Below, piece by piece: positions 1 through 12,805 of a DNA stretch of 64,000 bases; position 1 is the stretch's first letter; each line of letters opens with the position of its first letter. A program made the position numbers and the translations under genes. The notes below the pieces were generated by a model. That model was given only the letters and a program-made list of their open reading frames with translations. It was not told where the DNA came from and did no database searches. The stretch is from the NCBI RefSeq assembly GCF_017795745.1, contig NZ_CP059067.1, forward strand, positions 4,774,001 to 4,838,000. The letters run 5' to 3'. Origin of the DNA: Rhizobacter sp. AJA081-3. Its GTDB lineage: Bacteria; Pseudomonadota; Gammaproteobacteria; Burkholderiales; Burkholderiaceae_C.

Positions 1-312
1 GGAGAGATAGTCGTCGGCACCGATCTCCAGGCCGAGCACGCGGTCCATCGGATCGCCGCGCGCGGTGAACATCACCAGCCCCAGGCCGGGCTGCGCAGCG
101 CGCCAGCGGCGGCACAGGTCGTAACCGTTGGCGTCGGGCAGCATGACGTCGAGCAGCACCGCGTCGGGGCGCTGCTCGGCCAGTGCCCGTTCGCCGTCGC
201 CGCCGGTCAGCACCGCATGCACCGCCCAGCCCTCGCGGCCCAGCAGCTCGGCGACCATCGCCGACAGCTCGGCGTCGTCGTCGACGATCAGGACCAGCGG
301 TTTGGCACTCAT
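1..312 (-). CDS. Response regulator receiver domain, 3' part cut off by window edge
   Basis: The reading frame starts with ATG at 312 on the minus strand and is open through base 1, giving the first 104 residues. It begins MSAKPLVLIVDDDAELSAM, with the acidic pair of a CheY-like receiver. The phosphoacceptor Asp lies in AVLLDVMLPDANGYD, followed by the conserved MFTAR stretch (Thr) and IGADDYL near the cut. The output domain is outside the window; the GADDYL ending is typical of OmpR-family regulators, but that is inference. It faces away from the cysteine-repeat gene at 449, and 136 bases separate the two starts. A cognate kinase, if adjacent, would be to the left of the window. Confidence 0.88.
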   Translation of the reverse strand, partial: MSAKPLVLIVDDDAELSAMVAELLGREGWAVHAVLTGGDGERALAEQRPDAVLLDVMLPDANGYDLCRRWRAAQPGLGLVMFTARGDPMDRVLGLEIGADDYLS

Positions 313-448
313 GCGGCGGCAGTGTAGGGCGCGGAAACATCCTGTTCCCTTGCATTGCAGAACTGTCGCAATTCGTCGCGCCGCATGTGCTTCCATCGTG
401 TCACGTGGCGCGTTCAATGGACACCTGCCACTGCACGAGGAACCAAAC

Positions 449-784
449 ATGCGATTGCCACCCCAACTGCTGGCCGCGCTGGGACTGCTGATCGGCGCAT
501 CGGCCGTGTTTGCCGCCGATGCACCCGCCGGCACCTGCCGCGACGACGCGAAGAAGCATTGCGCCTCGGTGCAGCCGGGCGGCGGACGTCTGATGACTTG
601 CCTGAAGGACAAGCAGTCCGAGTTGTCCTCCGCCTGCCAGGCGGCGCTGCCGGTGATGGAGCGCTGCGCGCAGGAAGTGAAGTCCGCCTGCGGCACGTCC
701 GGCAAGCGCGGCATGCGCGAATGCCTGCGCAGCCAGTCCGACAAGATCAGCCCCGAATGCCGCAGCCTCGCGCCCCAGCGCTGA
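449..784 (+). CDS. Secreted cysteine-rich repeat protein
   Basis: This is a 111-residue protein with an N-terminal signal peptide (hydrophobic residues 5-20, predicted cleavage after AVFA). The mature part has about two repeats of a pattern around CRDDAKKHC...[18 protein letters not shown] and C...VKSAC...GMRECLRS...SPEC. This spacing resembles the cysteine-rich repeats of the eukaryotic Golgi protein GLG1, also seen in short proteobacterial periplasmic proteins of unknown function. The eight cysteines could form disulfides in the periplasm. I chose the ATG at 449 because the signal peptide starts there; the open frame extends upstream without coding character. A lipoprotein gene follows 41 bases downstream on the same strand. 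Function unknown. Confidence 0.8.
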   Translation: MRLPPQLLAALGLLIGASAVFAADAPAGTCRDDAKKHCASVQPGGGRLMTCLKDKQSELSSACQAALPVMERCAQEVKSACGTSGKRGMRECLRSQSDKISPECRSLAPQR

Positions 785-825
785 GGCCCCGGTTCATCCC
801 ACCCCTCTTTTCTCAGGAGTCCGAT

Positions 826-1764
826 ATGAAGAAGAACGCAAACGCCCGCCTCGCCCTGATCCCTGCCGCCGCCTTGCTGGCGCTGCTGGCTGCCTGCGGT
901 GGCGGCGGCGACGACGCCGGCACGCCCGTCACCGGCGTGACCGAATCGCAGGCGCAGGCGATGAGCGCCAACAGTGCCGTCGTGCCCAGCGAGACCACCG
1001 ATGCTGCGACGACGCTGCTCAGCACCACGCAAGCGGTGGTGGCCGGCGGCACGGCGAGCCAGACCTACAACTGCGTCGGCGGCGGCACGGCGATGTTCAC
1101 CGCCACCGGCGGCAGCCTGGGCAGCCTGACCAACGGGCAGCTCGACGCCGGCGAGATCTACAGCGTGACCTACACCAACTGCGTCGGCAGCGCGGGCGCG
1201 GCCAGCCTGAACGGCAGCGCGACGCTGACGGTGGTGTCGGCCGCGGCCGGCGCGGTGGAAGTGACCACGAGCACCAGCGGCATCGTCATCACGCTGCCGC
1301 AGCGCGTGCTGACGCTCAACGGCACCTCCACGCTGTCGCAGACGGTGGTGACCAGCGGCGCCAGCACCACGACGACCAACCACTGGACCTCGCCGCAAAT
1401 CGTGGTGACCAGCCAGCGCAATGCGCGCAACAGCACCTTCACGCTGACCGGCATCGACATCACCCGCAGCATCACCACCACCAACGGCGTGATCAGCGCG
1501 CGCAGCAGCAGCGGTACGCACACGATGAATGCGGTGCTGCCCAATGGCAACTGGACCGTCACCACCGCCACCAACGGCACGGTGAGCTTCGACGCCAACG
1601 GCGTGCCGACGCAGGGCGCCTGGACGATCACCCTGCCGAACAACCGCATTGGCGTGAGCGTGGTGCCCGGCACGCTGACCGTGACGGTGGACTTCGGCGC
1701 CGACGGCTCGATCGACCGCACCTACACCTTCACCAGCGCGACGATCGGCGCCGAGGCGGGCTGA
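826..1764 (+). CDS. Putative lipoprotein, Thr/Ser-rich, unknown function
   Basis: This is a 312-residue protein that starts at ATG 826 behind a good ribosome site (CAGGAG at 814-819). Residues 1-28 form a lipoprotein signal peptide with lipobox LAAC followed by Gly-Gly-Gly-Gly-Asp-Asp, so it is probably anchored in a membrane through the lipidated Cys. The rest is rich in Thr, Ser, Gly and Asn, with alternating beta-strand-like segments (many ITTT/TVTT runs) and no charged catalytic motifs that I recognise. The composition suggests an all-beta, surface-exposed or periplasmic protein. It may share a transcript with the cysteine-repeat gene 41 bases upstream. No family assignment is possible by eye. 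Confidence 0.75.
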   Translation: MKKNANARLALIPAAALLALLAACGGGGDDAGTPVTGVTESQAQAMSANSAVVPSETTDAATTLLSTTQAVVAGGTASQTYNCVGGGTAMFTATGGSLGSLTNGQLDAGEIYSVTYTNCVGSAGAASLNGSATLTVVSAAAGAVEVTTSTSGIVITLPQRVLTLNGTSTLSQTVVTSGASTTTTNHWTSPQIVVTSQRNARNSTFTLTGIDITRSITTTNGVISARSSSGTHTMNAVLPNGNWTVTTATNGTVSFDANGVPTQGAWTITLPNNRIGVSVVPGTLTVTVDFGADGSIDRTYTFTSATIGAEAG

Positions 1765-1820
1765 TCGATCCAGGCCCGGGAGCGGGCTGCGACAATCGCG
1801 GCTCACTCCCGCCGCCTGCC

Positions 1821-3725
<1,905 letters not shown>

Positions 3726-3735
3726 GCGCAGCCGA

Positions 3736-4134
3736 TCACGGCGTGACGGTGACAGCCAGCACCGTGCTGTCGGCCTCGTTGCCGGCACCGTCACGCGCCC
3801 GCGCGAACACGCGCACCTGCGTGCGGCCGTCGGCGGGCACGAACACATCCCACTCGTAGGGCGGGCCACCCACGCTGCCCAGCCGCGTCGCCGCGCTGCC
3901 GTCGAGGCGGTAGAAGGCCACCTCGTCGATGCCGCTGTCGTTGTCGGAGGCCGCAGCCACCACGCGCAACGTGCCCCCGGCAGCCACGCTGGTCTGCCCG
4001 GTGGCGATGCTCACCGAAGGCGCGTTGTCGTCGCCGTAGTCGCCCCAGCCGATGTACAGGCCGCCACCGCAGCCGGCGAGCAGCATCGGCAGCAGGGCCA
4101 AGGCAAGGAGAACGAAGCGGGCCGCGCGAGTCAT
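3736..4134 (-). CDS. Putative lipoprotein with Ig-like/cadherin-like domain
   Basis: This is a 132-residue protein. ATG 4134 gives MTRAARFVLLALALLPMLLAGC, a lipoprotein signal peptide with lipobox LAGC; an in-frame ATG at 4161 would add nine residues before it. The mature part has one all-beta domain of about 85 residues: PSVSIATGQTSVAAGGTLRV, then a D-N-D-S-G-I-D acidic turn, and a repeat-like ending ARARDGAGNEADS. The pattern DNDSGIDEVAFYRLDG and ARDGAGNEA is that of bacterial Ig-like or cadherin-like adhesion modules. It lies 38 bases downstream of the VWA gene on the same strand. Function unknown. Confidence 0.7.
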   Translation of the reverse strand: MTRAARFVLLALALLPMLLAGCGGGLYIGWGDYGDDNAPSVSIATGQTSVAAGGTLRVVAAASDNDSGIDEVAFYRLDGSAATRLGSVGGPPYEWDVFVPADGRTQVRVFARARDGAGNEADSTVLAVTVTP

Positions 4135-4172
4135 GGCGGGAATGCTACGCCCGCGCGGCACTGTGCCCGGCC

Positions 4173-5711
4173 TCAGCCGCGTGACAGTCGCGCCAGTTCG
4201 TCACCGACGAGTTTCACGACGAGTTTGTCGAGTGTCTGCACCGAGTAGTTGCCCACGTCGTGCACGGTCTGCGTGCCCGGGCCGCTGCCCGGGTCGGCGG
4301 CGTCCTTGTAGGTGAGGAAGACGAAACGCCCGGCGGTGTACTGCGCCATCTGGCGGTAGATGTATTCGCCCACCGGATCGAGCCCGCTCGCGCCCACGGC
4401 GAACAGCTTGATGCCCTTGGCCAGCGCCGCCTGCATGTCGAGGTCGTACTGCGGGCCGCCGTAGTCCAGGTGCGGCGGCGCATCCGCCACCAGCACCACC
4501 AGACGTGTCGCATCGGTGCGCCAGCTCAGGCCGTGCACCGTCTCGTGCAGCGCCTCGTTCAGCGCCTCGGGTGTGTCGCCGCCGCCGCCGGCCTGCACGC
4601 GGGCCAGCACGTTCTGGAAGGCGCCGAGCTCGTCGGTGAAATCGTGCGTGCGCATGAGGAACGCGTCGCCGCGGTCGCGGTAGGCGACCAGGCCGTAGCA
4701 GATGTCGGGCTGGCCGGGCAGTTGCGAGATCTGCTGCGACATCGCGCGCATCGAGCTCTTCAGCTTGGCGATCTCGTCGCCCATCGAGCCAGTGGCGTCG
4801 ACCATGAACACCAGGTCCAGGCGCGGGCGCTGAACTATCGGCGCGACTCCGAGCCGCACCTGCAGCGCCGCGCGCTCGCCACGAACCAGGGTCGCTCGCG
4901 TCCAGGCCGAGCCCTTGCGCACCGCCACGCCGAGCGCGCGGTCCGACACGTTAGGCGCGAGGAAGGCGCGCGGGTGCAGCCACGCACGGCCGGCGGTGTC
5001 GGTGCGGGCCCACATCACCGGCTCGGCGCGGCCGGCACGCTGCACCGCCACCTCGGCGTCGTGCACCGGGCGGCCTGCGGCATCGGTGACCTCGAGCAGG
5101 TAGCGCTCGCCGACATCGCGGTCGCGCACCGGCAGGCCGGCGTTGCGCTGGCGGTAGGCCAGGTACGCGCCGAAGTCGGCGTTGTCGTCGACCAGGCCTG
5201 CGGTCACCGTCTCGTGGCGCGGGCGCTGGCGCGGGGCAATCGACGAAGGCGCCGATTGCAAGGGCAGGTCGGCTTCGCGCTCGGCAGCATCGGCCGGTGC
5301 GGGCGCTGCGGCCACTGCCCCGGCCGGCGCCGCGGGCATGGCCGAAGGTGCCACGCTCTTGGCCGCCTCGGCGCGGCGCGAGGCGCGATCCTCGAGGGCG
5401 GCCCGGGCCGGTTCGTCGCGGCGCAGCTCGCGCGTCCTGTCGCCATGGCCGCTGTTGCCGTGCTGTCCGCCACCGGGCACCTCGCGCGTGGACGGCAGGC
5501 GGTGGCAGTGGCTGGCCTGCGGTGCATCGAAGCGCGGTGTGCCGTAGTCCTGCGGCGATGCCGGCGGGTCCTGCCAGGCCGGTGGCCAGGCCCCGGGGGT
5601 GGCGGCGTGCGCGAGAGGCGCGTCGATCACGGCCGCGCAGGCGGCCAGCAGTGCCAGTGCGGCGACGGCCGGCACGGCGGCCACGCGCAGCGGAAGGCGG
5701 GGAAGTCTCAT
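4173..5711 (-). CDS. Exported von Willebrand factor A domain protein
   Basis: This is a 512-residue protein that starts at ATG 5711 behind AGGAGA. The N-terminus is a signal sequence with hydrophobic run AVPAVAALALLAAC, which could be either a lipobox (LAAC) or a Sec signal cleaved after PLAHA. Residues 25-200 are low-complexity (Ala/Pro/Arg). A short domain around residues 200-270 (LEVTDAAGRPVHDAEVAVQ...TDTAGRAWLHP) resembles a carboxypeptidase regulatory-like beta sandwich. A VWA domain begins near residue 300 with the MIDAS-type DATGSMGDEI and contains the later metal-site stretch GGGGDTPEALNEAL. VWA domains bind ligands through a divalent metal. The gene is divergent from an ECF sigma factor, sharing the 147-base space between them. 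Confidence 0.85.
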   Translation of the reverse strand: MRLPRLPLRVAAVPAVAALALLAACAAVIDAPLAHAATPGAWPPAWQDPPASPQDYGTPRFDAPQASHCHRLPSTREVPGGGQHGNSGHGDRTRELRRDEPARAALEDRASRRAEAAKSVAPSAMPAAPAGAVAAAPAPADAAEREADLPLQSAPSSIAPRQRPRHETVTAGLVDDNADFGAYLAYRQRNAGLPVRDRDVGERYLLEVTDAAGRPVHDAEVAVQRAGRAEPVMWARTDTAGRAWLHPRAFLAPNVSDRALGVAVRKGSAWTRATLVRGERAALQVRLGVAPIVQRPRLDLVFMVDATGSMGDEIAKLKSSMRAMSQQISQLPGQPDICYGLVAYRDRGDAFLMRTHDFTDELGAFQNVLARVQAGGGGDTPEALNEALHETVHGLSWRTDATRLVVLVADAPPHLDYGGPQYDLDMQAALAKGIKLFAVGASGLDPVGEYIYRQMAQYTAGRFVFLTYKDAADPGSGPGTQTVHDVGNYSVQTLDKLVVKLVGDELARLSRG

Positions 5712-5858
5712 CGGTGTTCTCCTGTGGGGGGTGAGGGGGCGCGGGGTGATACGCGGCAGGTCCCGCGACGGGGTGAACCGGCGCGAAAACAACTTGAGAT
5801 CACCCCGATCGCGACCGCCGGCCGTATCAGCTGCGGATCAGGCAGACTCCCACCCGCG

Positions 5859-6476
5859 ATGAGCTCCTCCGACGACGACACGCTGATGGCCGCCTACGCC
5901 CAGGGCGATGCGGCGGCCTTCGAGCAGCTGTACGAGCGCCACCGGCAGGCGCTGTACCGCTTCGTGCGCCGCCTGCTCGGCAGTGCCCACGCGGCGCAGA
6001 CCGACGAGGTGTTCCAGGACACCTGGCTGCGCGTCGTGCAGGCGCGCTCGCGCTGGCAGCCGCAGGGCGCGAGCTTTCGCACCTGGTTGTTCACGCTCGC
6101 GCATCACCGCGCCATCGACCTGCTGCGCAAGAGCGGCCGCGAGGTCGCGATCGATGCCTTCGAGGGCGAGGACGGCGAACCCTGGCAACCCGACACGGCC
6201 GCATGGCAGCACTGGCCGGCGCCGGCTGCGGCCGCGCTGCAGGGCGACGAACTCGCCTTCTGGCGCCGCGCCGGCGAGCGGCTGCTGAGCTGCCTGGACG
6301 AACTGCCGCTGGCGCAGCGCAGCGCCTTCCTGCTGCACCACGACGACGGGCTGTCGCTCGACGACGTGGCGCGCGCGCTGGAAGTCGGCTTCGAGACGGC
6401 GAAGACGCGGCTGCGTTATGCGATGAGCAAGCTGCGCACCTGCATGGGCGCCTACCTCGCGCCGGAGTCGAGATGA
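5859..6476 (+). CDS. ECF-family RNA polymerase sigma factor
   Basis: This is a 205-residue sigma-70 family protein with only regions 2 and 4. Region 2 is at residues 10-85: AAFEQLYERHRQALYRFVRR, the EVFQDTWLRVV core-binding helix, and FRTWLFTLAHHRAIDLLRK. Region 4 is at about 145-195: LDELPLAQRSAFLLHHDDGLSLDDVARAL then ETAKTRLRYAMSKLR, the helix-turn-helix that reads the -35 element. The stop codon overlaps the start of the next gene (ATGA at 6473-6476), so the two are translationally coupled, as usual for a sigma factor and its membrane regulator. The VWA gene is divergent and is a candidate target. Confidence 0.93.
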   Translation: MSSSDDDTLMAAYAQGDAAAFEQLYERHRQALYRFVRRLLGSAHAAQTDEVFQDTWLRVVQARSRWQPQGASFRTWLFTLAHHRAIDLLRKSGREVAIDAFEGEDGEPWQPDTAAWQHWPAPAAAALQGDELAFWRRAGERLLSCLDELPLAQRSAFLLHHDDGLSLDDVARALEVGFETAKTRLRYAMSKLRTCMGAYLAPESR

Positions 6477-7597
6477 GCACGCCTGACGACGACAAGGTAC
6501 CGCGCGACGACTGGTTGCGCCAGGCGCTGCGCCATGCGCCCGACGCCGACGCGGCGCCTTCGCGCAAGGTCGACGAGAACATCCTGCGCATGGGCCGCGC
6601 CGCCGTGGCGCCGCGCGTCGAACGGCCGGTTCAGGCGACGCCGGCACCGCTGCCCGCGTCCGGCGGCTGGGGCGACGGCATCGCCACGCTGTGGGCGTGG
6701 CTCGCGCGGCCGCCGGTCGCGACCGGTTTCGCCGGCGTGATGGTGGCCACCCTCGTCGGCGTGATGTGGTGGGGCCGCAGCCCCGAGGAGATGCAGCCGC
6801 CGCAGGAAGTGCCCGTTGCCGCGGCGCCGGCGACCCCCTCCGAGCGGGCTGCCGAGCCGGCCGCGCCACCGGCGGCCACCGCGGCGCTGCCCGACGCCGC
6901 CCGCAAGGCGGCCGATGCCGCCCGCGTGGCCGCGGCGACACCCGCTGCCGAGGCTCCGGCACGCAAGATGGCCGCGGCGCCCGCCACACCGGCCGCGCCA
7001 CCGCCCAAGGCCGAGGGCCCGGTGGTGGTGGCCGCCGCGCCGCCGGCACCAGCCCCCGCGGCGATGCCGGCCGCTCCTGCCGCACAGAACGCCGCCGCGG
7101 CCGACATGGCAACGCGCGCACGCGAAACCGCCGAACGCCGCGACCTGGCGGCGGCCAAGTCGGCCGCGCCCGCCGGCGCCGTGGCACCGCAGCAGGCTGA
7201 AGCCGCTGCCCCGAGTGCCCTGGCCGGCCGCGCCGCAGCGGCCTCCACCGCGCTCGAGACCCCCGGCTTCAGCAACCTGCGCTTCGAGATCCGTCGCAAG
7301 CCGGAAGCCTGGACCTGGACGCGCGACGACGGCGCGCCACGCCCGATGGACGAGGCCACCGAAGCCTGGATCGCCCAGACCGACCGCAGTGCGCGCACGG
7401 TGTGGCAGGCCGGCGCCGTGGGCGCCGATCAATCGACCACGACGCTGCGCTTCACGCGCGACGGCGTCGTGCGCGCGGTGCTGCGCCTGGGGCCCACCGG
7501 CATGCGGCTCACGCGCGGCGGCAAGACCGAGTCCGCCGAGCTCTCGCGCGGGCAGGCGGCGGCGCTGCTCTCCTCGCTCGACGCGCTCGGCCCCTGA
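6473..7597 (+). CDS. Putative membrane anti-sigma factor, Ala/Pro-rich
   Basis: This is a 374-residue protein coupled to the ECF sigma gene by a 4-base overlap. Residues 1-55 are charged and could bind the sigma factor. One membrane segment lies near residues 82-98 ([18 protein letters not shown]). Residues 105-255 are a low-complexity Ala/Pro/Lys linker suited to crossing the periplasm. A folded C-terminal domain of about 110 residues follows ([20 protein letters not shown] to SLDALGP), rich in Trp, Arg and acidic residues. The position, single membrane segment and cytoplasmic N-terminus fit an anti-sigma factor, but I see no clear ZAS zinc motif (HxxxCxxC), so the assignment rests on context. 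Confidence 0.7.
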   Translation: MSTPDDDKVPRDDWLRQALRHAPDADAAPSRKVDENILRMGRAAVAPRVERPVQATPAPLPASGGWGDGIATLWAWLARPPVATGFAGVMVATLVGVMWWGRSPEEMQPPQEVPVAAAPATPSERAAEPAAPPAATAALPDAARKAADAARVAAATPAAEAPARKMAAAPATPAAPPPKAEGPVVVAAAPPAPAPAAMPAAPAAQNAAAADMATRARETAERRDLAAAKSAAPAGAVAPQQAEAAAPSALAGRAAAASTALETPGFSNLRFEIRRKPEAWTWTRDDGAPRPMDEATEAWIAQTDRSARTVWQAGAVGADQSTTTLRFTRDGVVRAVLRLGPTGMRLTRGGKTESAELSRGQAAALLSSLDALGP

Positions 7598-7709
7598 AGG
7601 CAGGCAGGCCGCGTCGGCCCGCGTCGTTATCATGGGCGGTTTGCGCCCCCGCGACCCGATGCCGACCCCTCCCGCGCCCGCCAGTCCGCCCCTCCGCGCG
7701 GAATCGCCC

Positions 7710-10574
<2,865 letters not shown>

Positions 10575-10658
10575 ATCCCGATCAAGCGCCGGTTGAGCGG
10601 CGCGCAGGGTCTTCCTGCGGGTGGCTAGACTGCGCCCGAACAACGAGAGGAGACACGA

Positions 10659-11264
10659 ATGACCCTGAGCGTCGACTACTACTTCGCCCCCAACTCGCCC
10701 TGGACCTACCTCGGCCACCAGCGCCTCGCCGAAATCGCCCGCGCTGCCGGCGCAACGATCAACGTGCTTCCGGTGGACCTGGGCGGCAAGGTGTTCCCGG
10801 TGTCCGGTGGGCTGCCGCTGTCCAAGCGCGCGCCGCAGCGCCAGGCCTACCGCCTGATCGAGCTCAAGCGCTTCAGCGAGTATCTCGGCCAACCCATCGT
10901 GCTGCAGCCGAAGTTCTTCCCGGTGAACGCCGACGATGCCGCCAAGCTGATCATCGCGGTGGACATGCACGACGGCTGCGACGCCGCGATGCGCATTGCC
11001 GGGCGCATCCTGCGCGGCGTGTGGGTCGACGAGCGCAACATCGCCGACGCACGCGACCTGGCGAAGATGCTGGAAGAAGAGGGCCTGCCGGCGCGCCGGC
11101 TGGACGACTCGATGAGCCAGGCCGTGCACGTGCGCTACGAGCAGGACACGCAGCGCGCCATCGACGCCGGCGTGTTCGGCGCGCCCAGCTACGTCATCGA
11201 CGGCGAGCTCTTCTGGGGCCAGGATCGCCTGGACTTCGTGCAGCGCCGCCTGGCGCGGGGCTGA
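10659..11264 (+). CDS. 2-hydroxychromene-2-carboxylate isomerase / DsbA-fold family
   Basis: This is a 201-residue protein of the thioredoxin-like kappa-GST group. The N-terminal strand and active-site turn read [13 protein letters not shown], where Ser replaces the redox Cys of true DsbA proteins, as in HCCA isomerases. The C-terminal part carries [24 protein letters not shown], the family cis-Pro strand and substrate-specificity ending. HCCA isomerase (NahD) acts with glutathione in naphthalene catabolism, but many homologues stand outside such pathways, and no aromatic-degradation genes are nearby. The ATG at 10659 follows GAGAGGAG. The stop TGA overlaps the ATG of the next gene. Confidence 0.88.
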   Translation: MTLSVDYYFAPNSPWTYLGHQRLAEIARAAGATINVLPVDLGGKVFPVSGGLPLSKRAPQRQAYRLIELKRFSEYLGQPIVLQPKFFPVNADDAAKLIIAVDMHDGCDAAMRIAGRILRGVWVDERNIADARDLAKMLEEEGLPARRLDDSMSQAVHVRYEQDTQRAIDAGVFGAPSYVIDGELFWGQDRLDFVQRRLARG

Positions 11265-12145
11265 TGGCCATGCGGCGCCACCTTCTGGCCGCGGCCGCGC
11301 TGCTGACCGCCGGCGCGGCCGCGGCGCAGAGCTACACCGGCCCGATCTTCGACGCTCACCTGCACTACAACGAGGAGGCGTGGATGTCGGCGCATCCGGT
11401 CGACGATGCGCTGGGCCGCATGCAGCGCAGCGGCGTGCGCGCGATCGTCGCCAACAGCCGGCCCAACGACGGCACCAAGTCGCTGGCCAGCGCGCGCGAC
11501 AAGACCCGCGCCGCCGGCGTGACGGTGGTGCCCTTCATCCGCCTGTACCGCAACCGCGCCGACTACACCGGCTGGTTCCAGGACGAGACGATCTACGAGA
11601 TGGTGCAGCGCGAGCTGGCCGCCGGCACCGACAGCGGGCCCTACCGCGGCATCGGCGAGTTCCACCTCTACGACAGCGCCAACGCCAACGGCCCGGTGGC
11701 GCGCAAGCTGATGAAGCTGGCGCAGGACAAGGAGCTGGCCGTGCTCGCCCACGTGGACGACAGCGCCATCGACCTGCTGATGGCGCATGCGCCGAGCGTG
11801 CGGCTGATCTGGGCGCACACCGGCATCGGCGGCGCACCGGCCGAGCGCGTGCGCGCGCTGCTGGCGAAGTACCCGAAGCTGATGGGCGAGCTGTCGTACC
11901 GGCCGGGCCTGACGGAGTCGGGCGGTGGCCTGAGCGCCGAATGGAAAGCGCTGCTCACAGCCCACTCGGAGCGTTTCCTGGTCGGCTCGGACACCTGGGT
12001 GAACGCGCGCTGGGCCGGCTACGAAGGCCTGATGAGCGATGCGCGGCGCTGGCTGGCCGACCTGCCCGAACCGGCAGCCAGGCGCATCGCGTGGGACAAC
12101 GGCGCGCGTCTGTTCGGCCTGCCGCCGAACGCCGCGCCGCGCTGA
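11264..12145 (+). CDS. Secreted amidohydrolase-family protein
   Basis: This is a 293-residue protein overlapping the previous stop by one base (TGATG at 11262-11266), with a second possible ATG at 11270. The N-terminus is a Sec signal peptide ([16 protein letters not shown]). The mature protein looks like an amidohydrolase-2 type TIM barrel: FDAHLHYN (metal-binding HxH) at about residue 30, GEFHLYD near 130, LAHVDD near 160, IWAHTGIGG near 183, and a late LVGSDTW with the metal-binding Asp. The substrate cannot be told from sequence. Export to the periplasm is unusual for this family, whose members are mostly cytoplasmic. Confidence 0.85.
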   Translation: MAMRRHLLAAAALLTAGAAAAQSYTGPIFDAHLHYNEEAWMSAHPVDDALGRMQRSGVRAIVANSRPNDGTKSLASARDKTRAAGVTVVPFIRLYRNRADYTGWFQDETIYEMVQRELAAGTDSGPYRGIGEFHLYDSANANGPVARKLMKLAQDKELAVLAHVDDSAIDLLMAHAPSVRLIWAHTGIGGAPAERVRALLAKYPKLMGELSYRPGLTESGGGLSAEWKALLTAHSERFLVGSDTWVNARWAGYEGLMSDARRWLADLPEPAARRIAWDNGARLFGLPPNAAPR

Positions 12146-12149
12146 AACG

Positions 12150-12176
12150 AAAAAGCCGGCGCAAGCGCCGGCTTCC
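12150..12176 (-). terminator. Intrinsic terminator for the histone-like gene
   Basis: Perfect 9-bp stem AAGCCGGCG (12153-12161) / CGCCGGCTT (12166-12174) with a 4-base loop. On the minus strand it is followed by TTTTTCGTTTC, so it should end transcription of the histone-like gene. With AAs before the stem it may also act on the amidohydrolase gene coming from the other side. Confidence 0.8.
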
Positions 12177-12207
12177 AGTCCGCGAGGCCGGAAGGCCGCG
12201 GCAGGCT

Positions 12208-12618
12208 TTACTTCAGGTGCGCGTTGACGTACTTCGTCAGTTCGAACATCGAGACCTGAGCCTGCTTCACGACTTCCTTCAGCTTCGCGTCGGCGTTGAT
12301 GAGGGTGCGCTTGACCTTGTCTTGCAGGCCGTGCTTCTTGATGTACTCCCACACCTTCTTCGTCACCTCGGTGCGCGGCAGCGGCTTGTCGCCGATGATC
12401 GCGGCGAGCGCGGCGCTCGGCGTCATCGGCTTCAGGAACGCCGCGTTCGGGGTGCGCTTCTTGGCGGGGGCCTTCTTGGCCGGAGCCTTCTTCGCGGGAG
12501 CCGCCTTCTTGGCCGGAGCGGCCTTCTTGGCCGGGGCCTTCTTCGCCGGTGCCGCCTTCTTGGCCGGGGCCTTCTTCGCTGCCGCCTTTTTCGCGGGAGC
12601 CTTCTTCGCAGTTGCCAT
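12208..12618 (-). CDS. Histone H1-like tail fused to SWIB/MDM2 domain
   Basis: This is a 136-residue basic protein. Residues 2-53 are an Ala/Lys/Pro tail made of repeats such as KKAPAKKAAPAKKAP, like eukaryotic histone H1 C-termini and bacterial H1-like proteins (Bordetella BpH1, Chlamydia Hc). Residues 58-136 form a SWIB domain: FLKPMTPSAALAAIIGDKPLPRTEVTKKVWEYIKKHGLQD, then LINADAKLKEVV and MFELTKYVNAHL. Such SWIB-tailed proteins occur in Burkholderiales and Chlamydiae, and a nucleoid-binding role is plausible. The start ATG 12618 follows GGAGAG. An open frame upstream to 12696 has no family resemblance. The leader contains a hairpin at 12663-12681. Confidence 0.92.
   Translation of the reverse strand: MATAKKAPAKKAAAKKAPAKKAAPAKKAPAKKAAPAKKAAPAKKAPAKKAPAKKRTPNAAFLKPMTPSAALAAIIGDKPLPRTEVTKKVWEYIKKHGLQDKVKRTLINADAKLKEVVKQAQVSMFELTKYVNAHLK
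12460..12612 (-). repeat. In-gene repeats coding for Lys/Ala/Pro tail
   Basis: The DNA encoding the tail is a series of imperfect 9- to 15-base repeats (variants of CTTCTTGGCCGG and GCCTTCTTCGC on the plus strand). Such arrays change length easily by slippage, so tail length may vary between strains. Confidence 0.7.
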
Positions 12619-12662
12619 GTTGATTCTCTCCATCAAAGTTTGTTGATGTGCCCGGGATGGGC

Positions 12663-12681
12663 GAGAGTCGCGTGGACTCTC
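12663..12681 (-). promoter_or_regulatory. Leader hairpin upstream of histone-like gene
   Basis: Perfect 7-bp inverted repeat GAGAGTC (12663-12669) / GACTCTC (12675-12681) with loop GCGTG. It lies 45 bases before the ATG of the histone-like gene and would be in its 5' leader. It could be a stabilising or regulatory hairpin, or an operator; the sequence does not decide. Confidence 0.45.
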
Positions 12682-12805
12682 ATTTCTCCATAGCACCGTG
12701 CGGAGCGAATGGTAATGCGTCAGTGCTGCATTGAGAAGCAGTTTTCACTCGAAGAATGATGTTCTTGTCGAGGTAGATGGTGCTTTTGTCGCTCTTGAAC
12801 GTCAC

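Noticed and set aside
12460-12612. Repetitive DNA that could be mistaken for a CRISPR array or satellite
   Set aside because: The units have no spacers, are only 9-15 bases, and keep the reading frame of the Lys/Ala/Pro tail.
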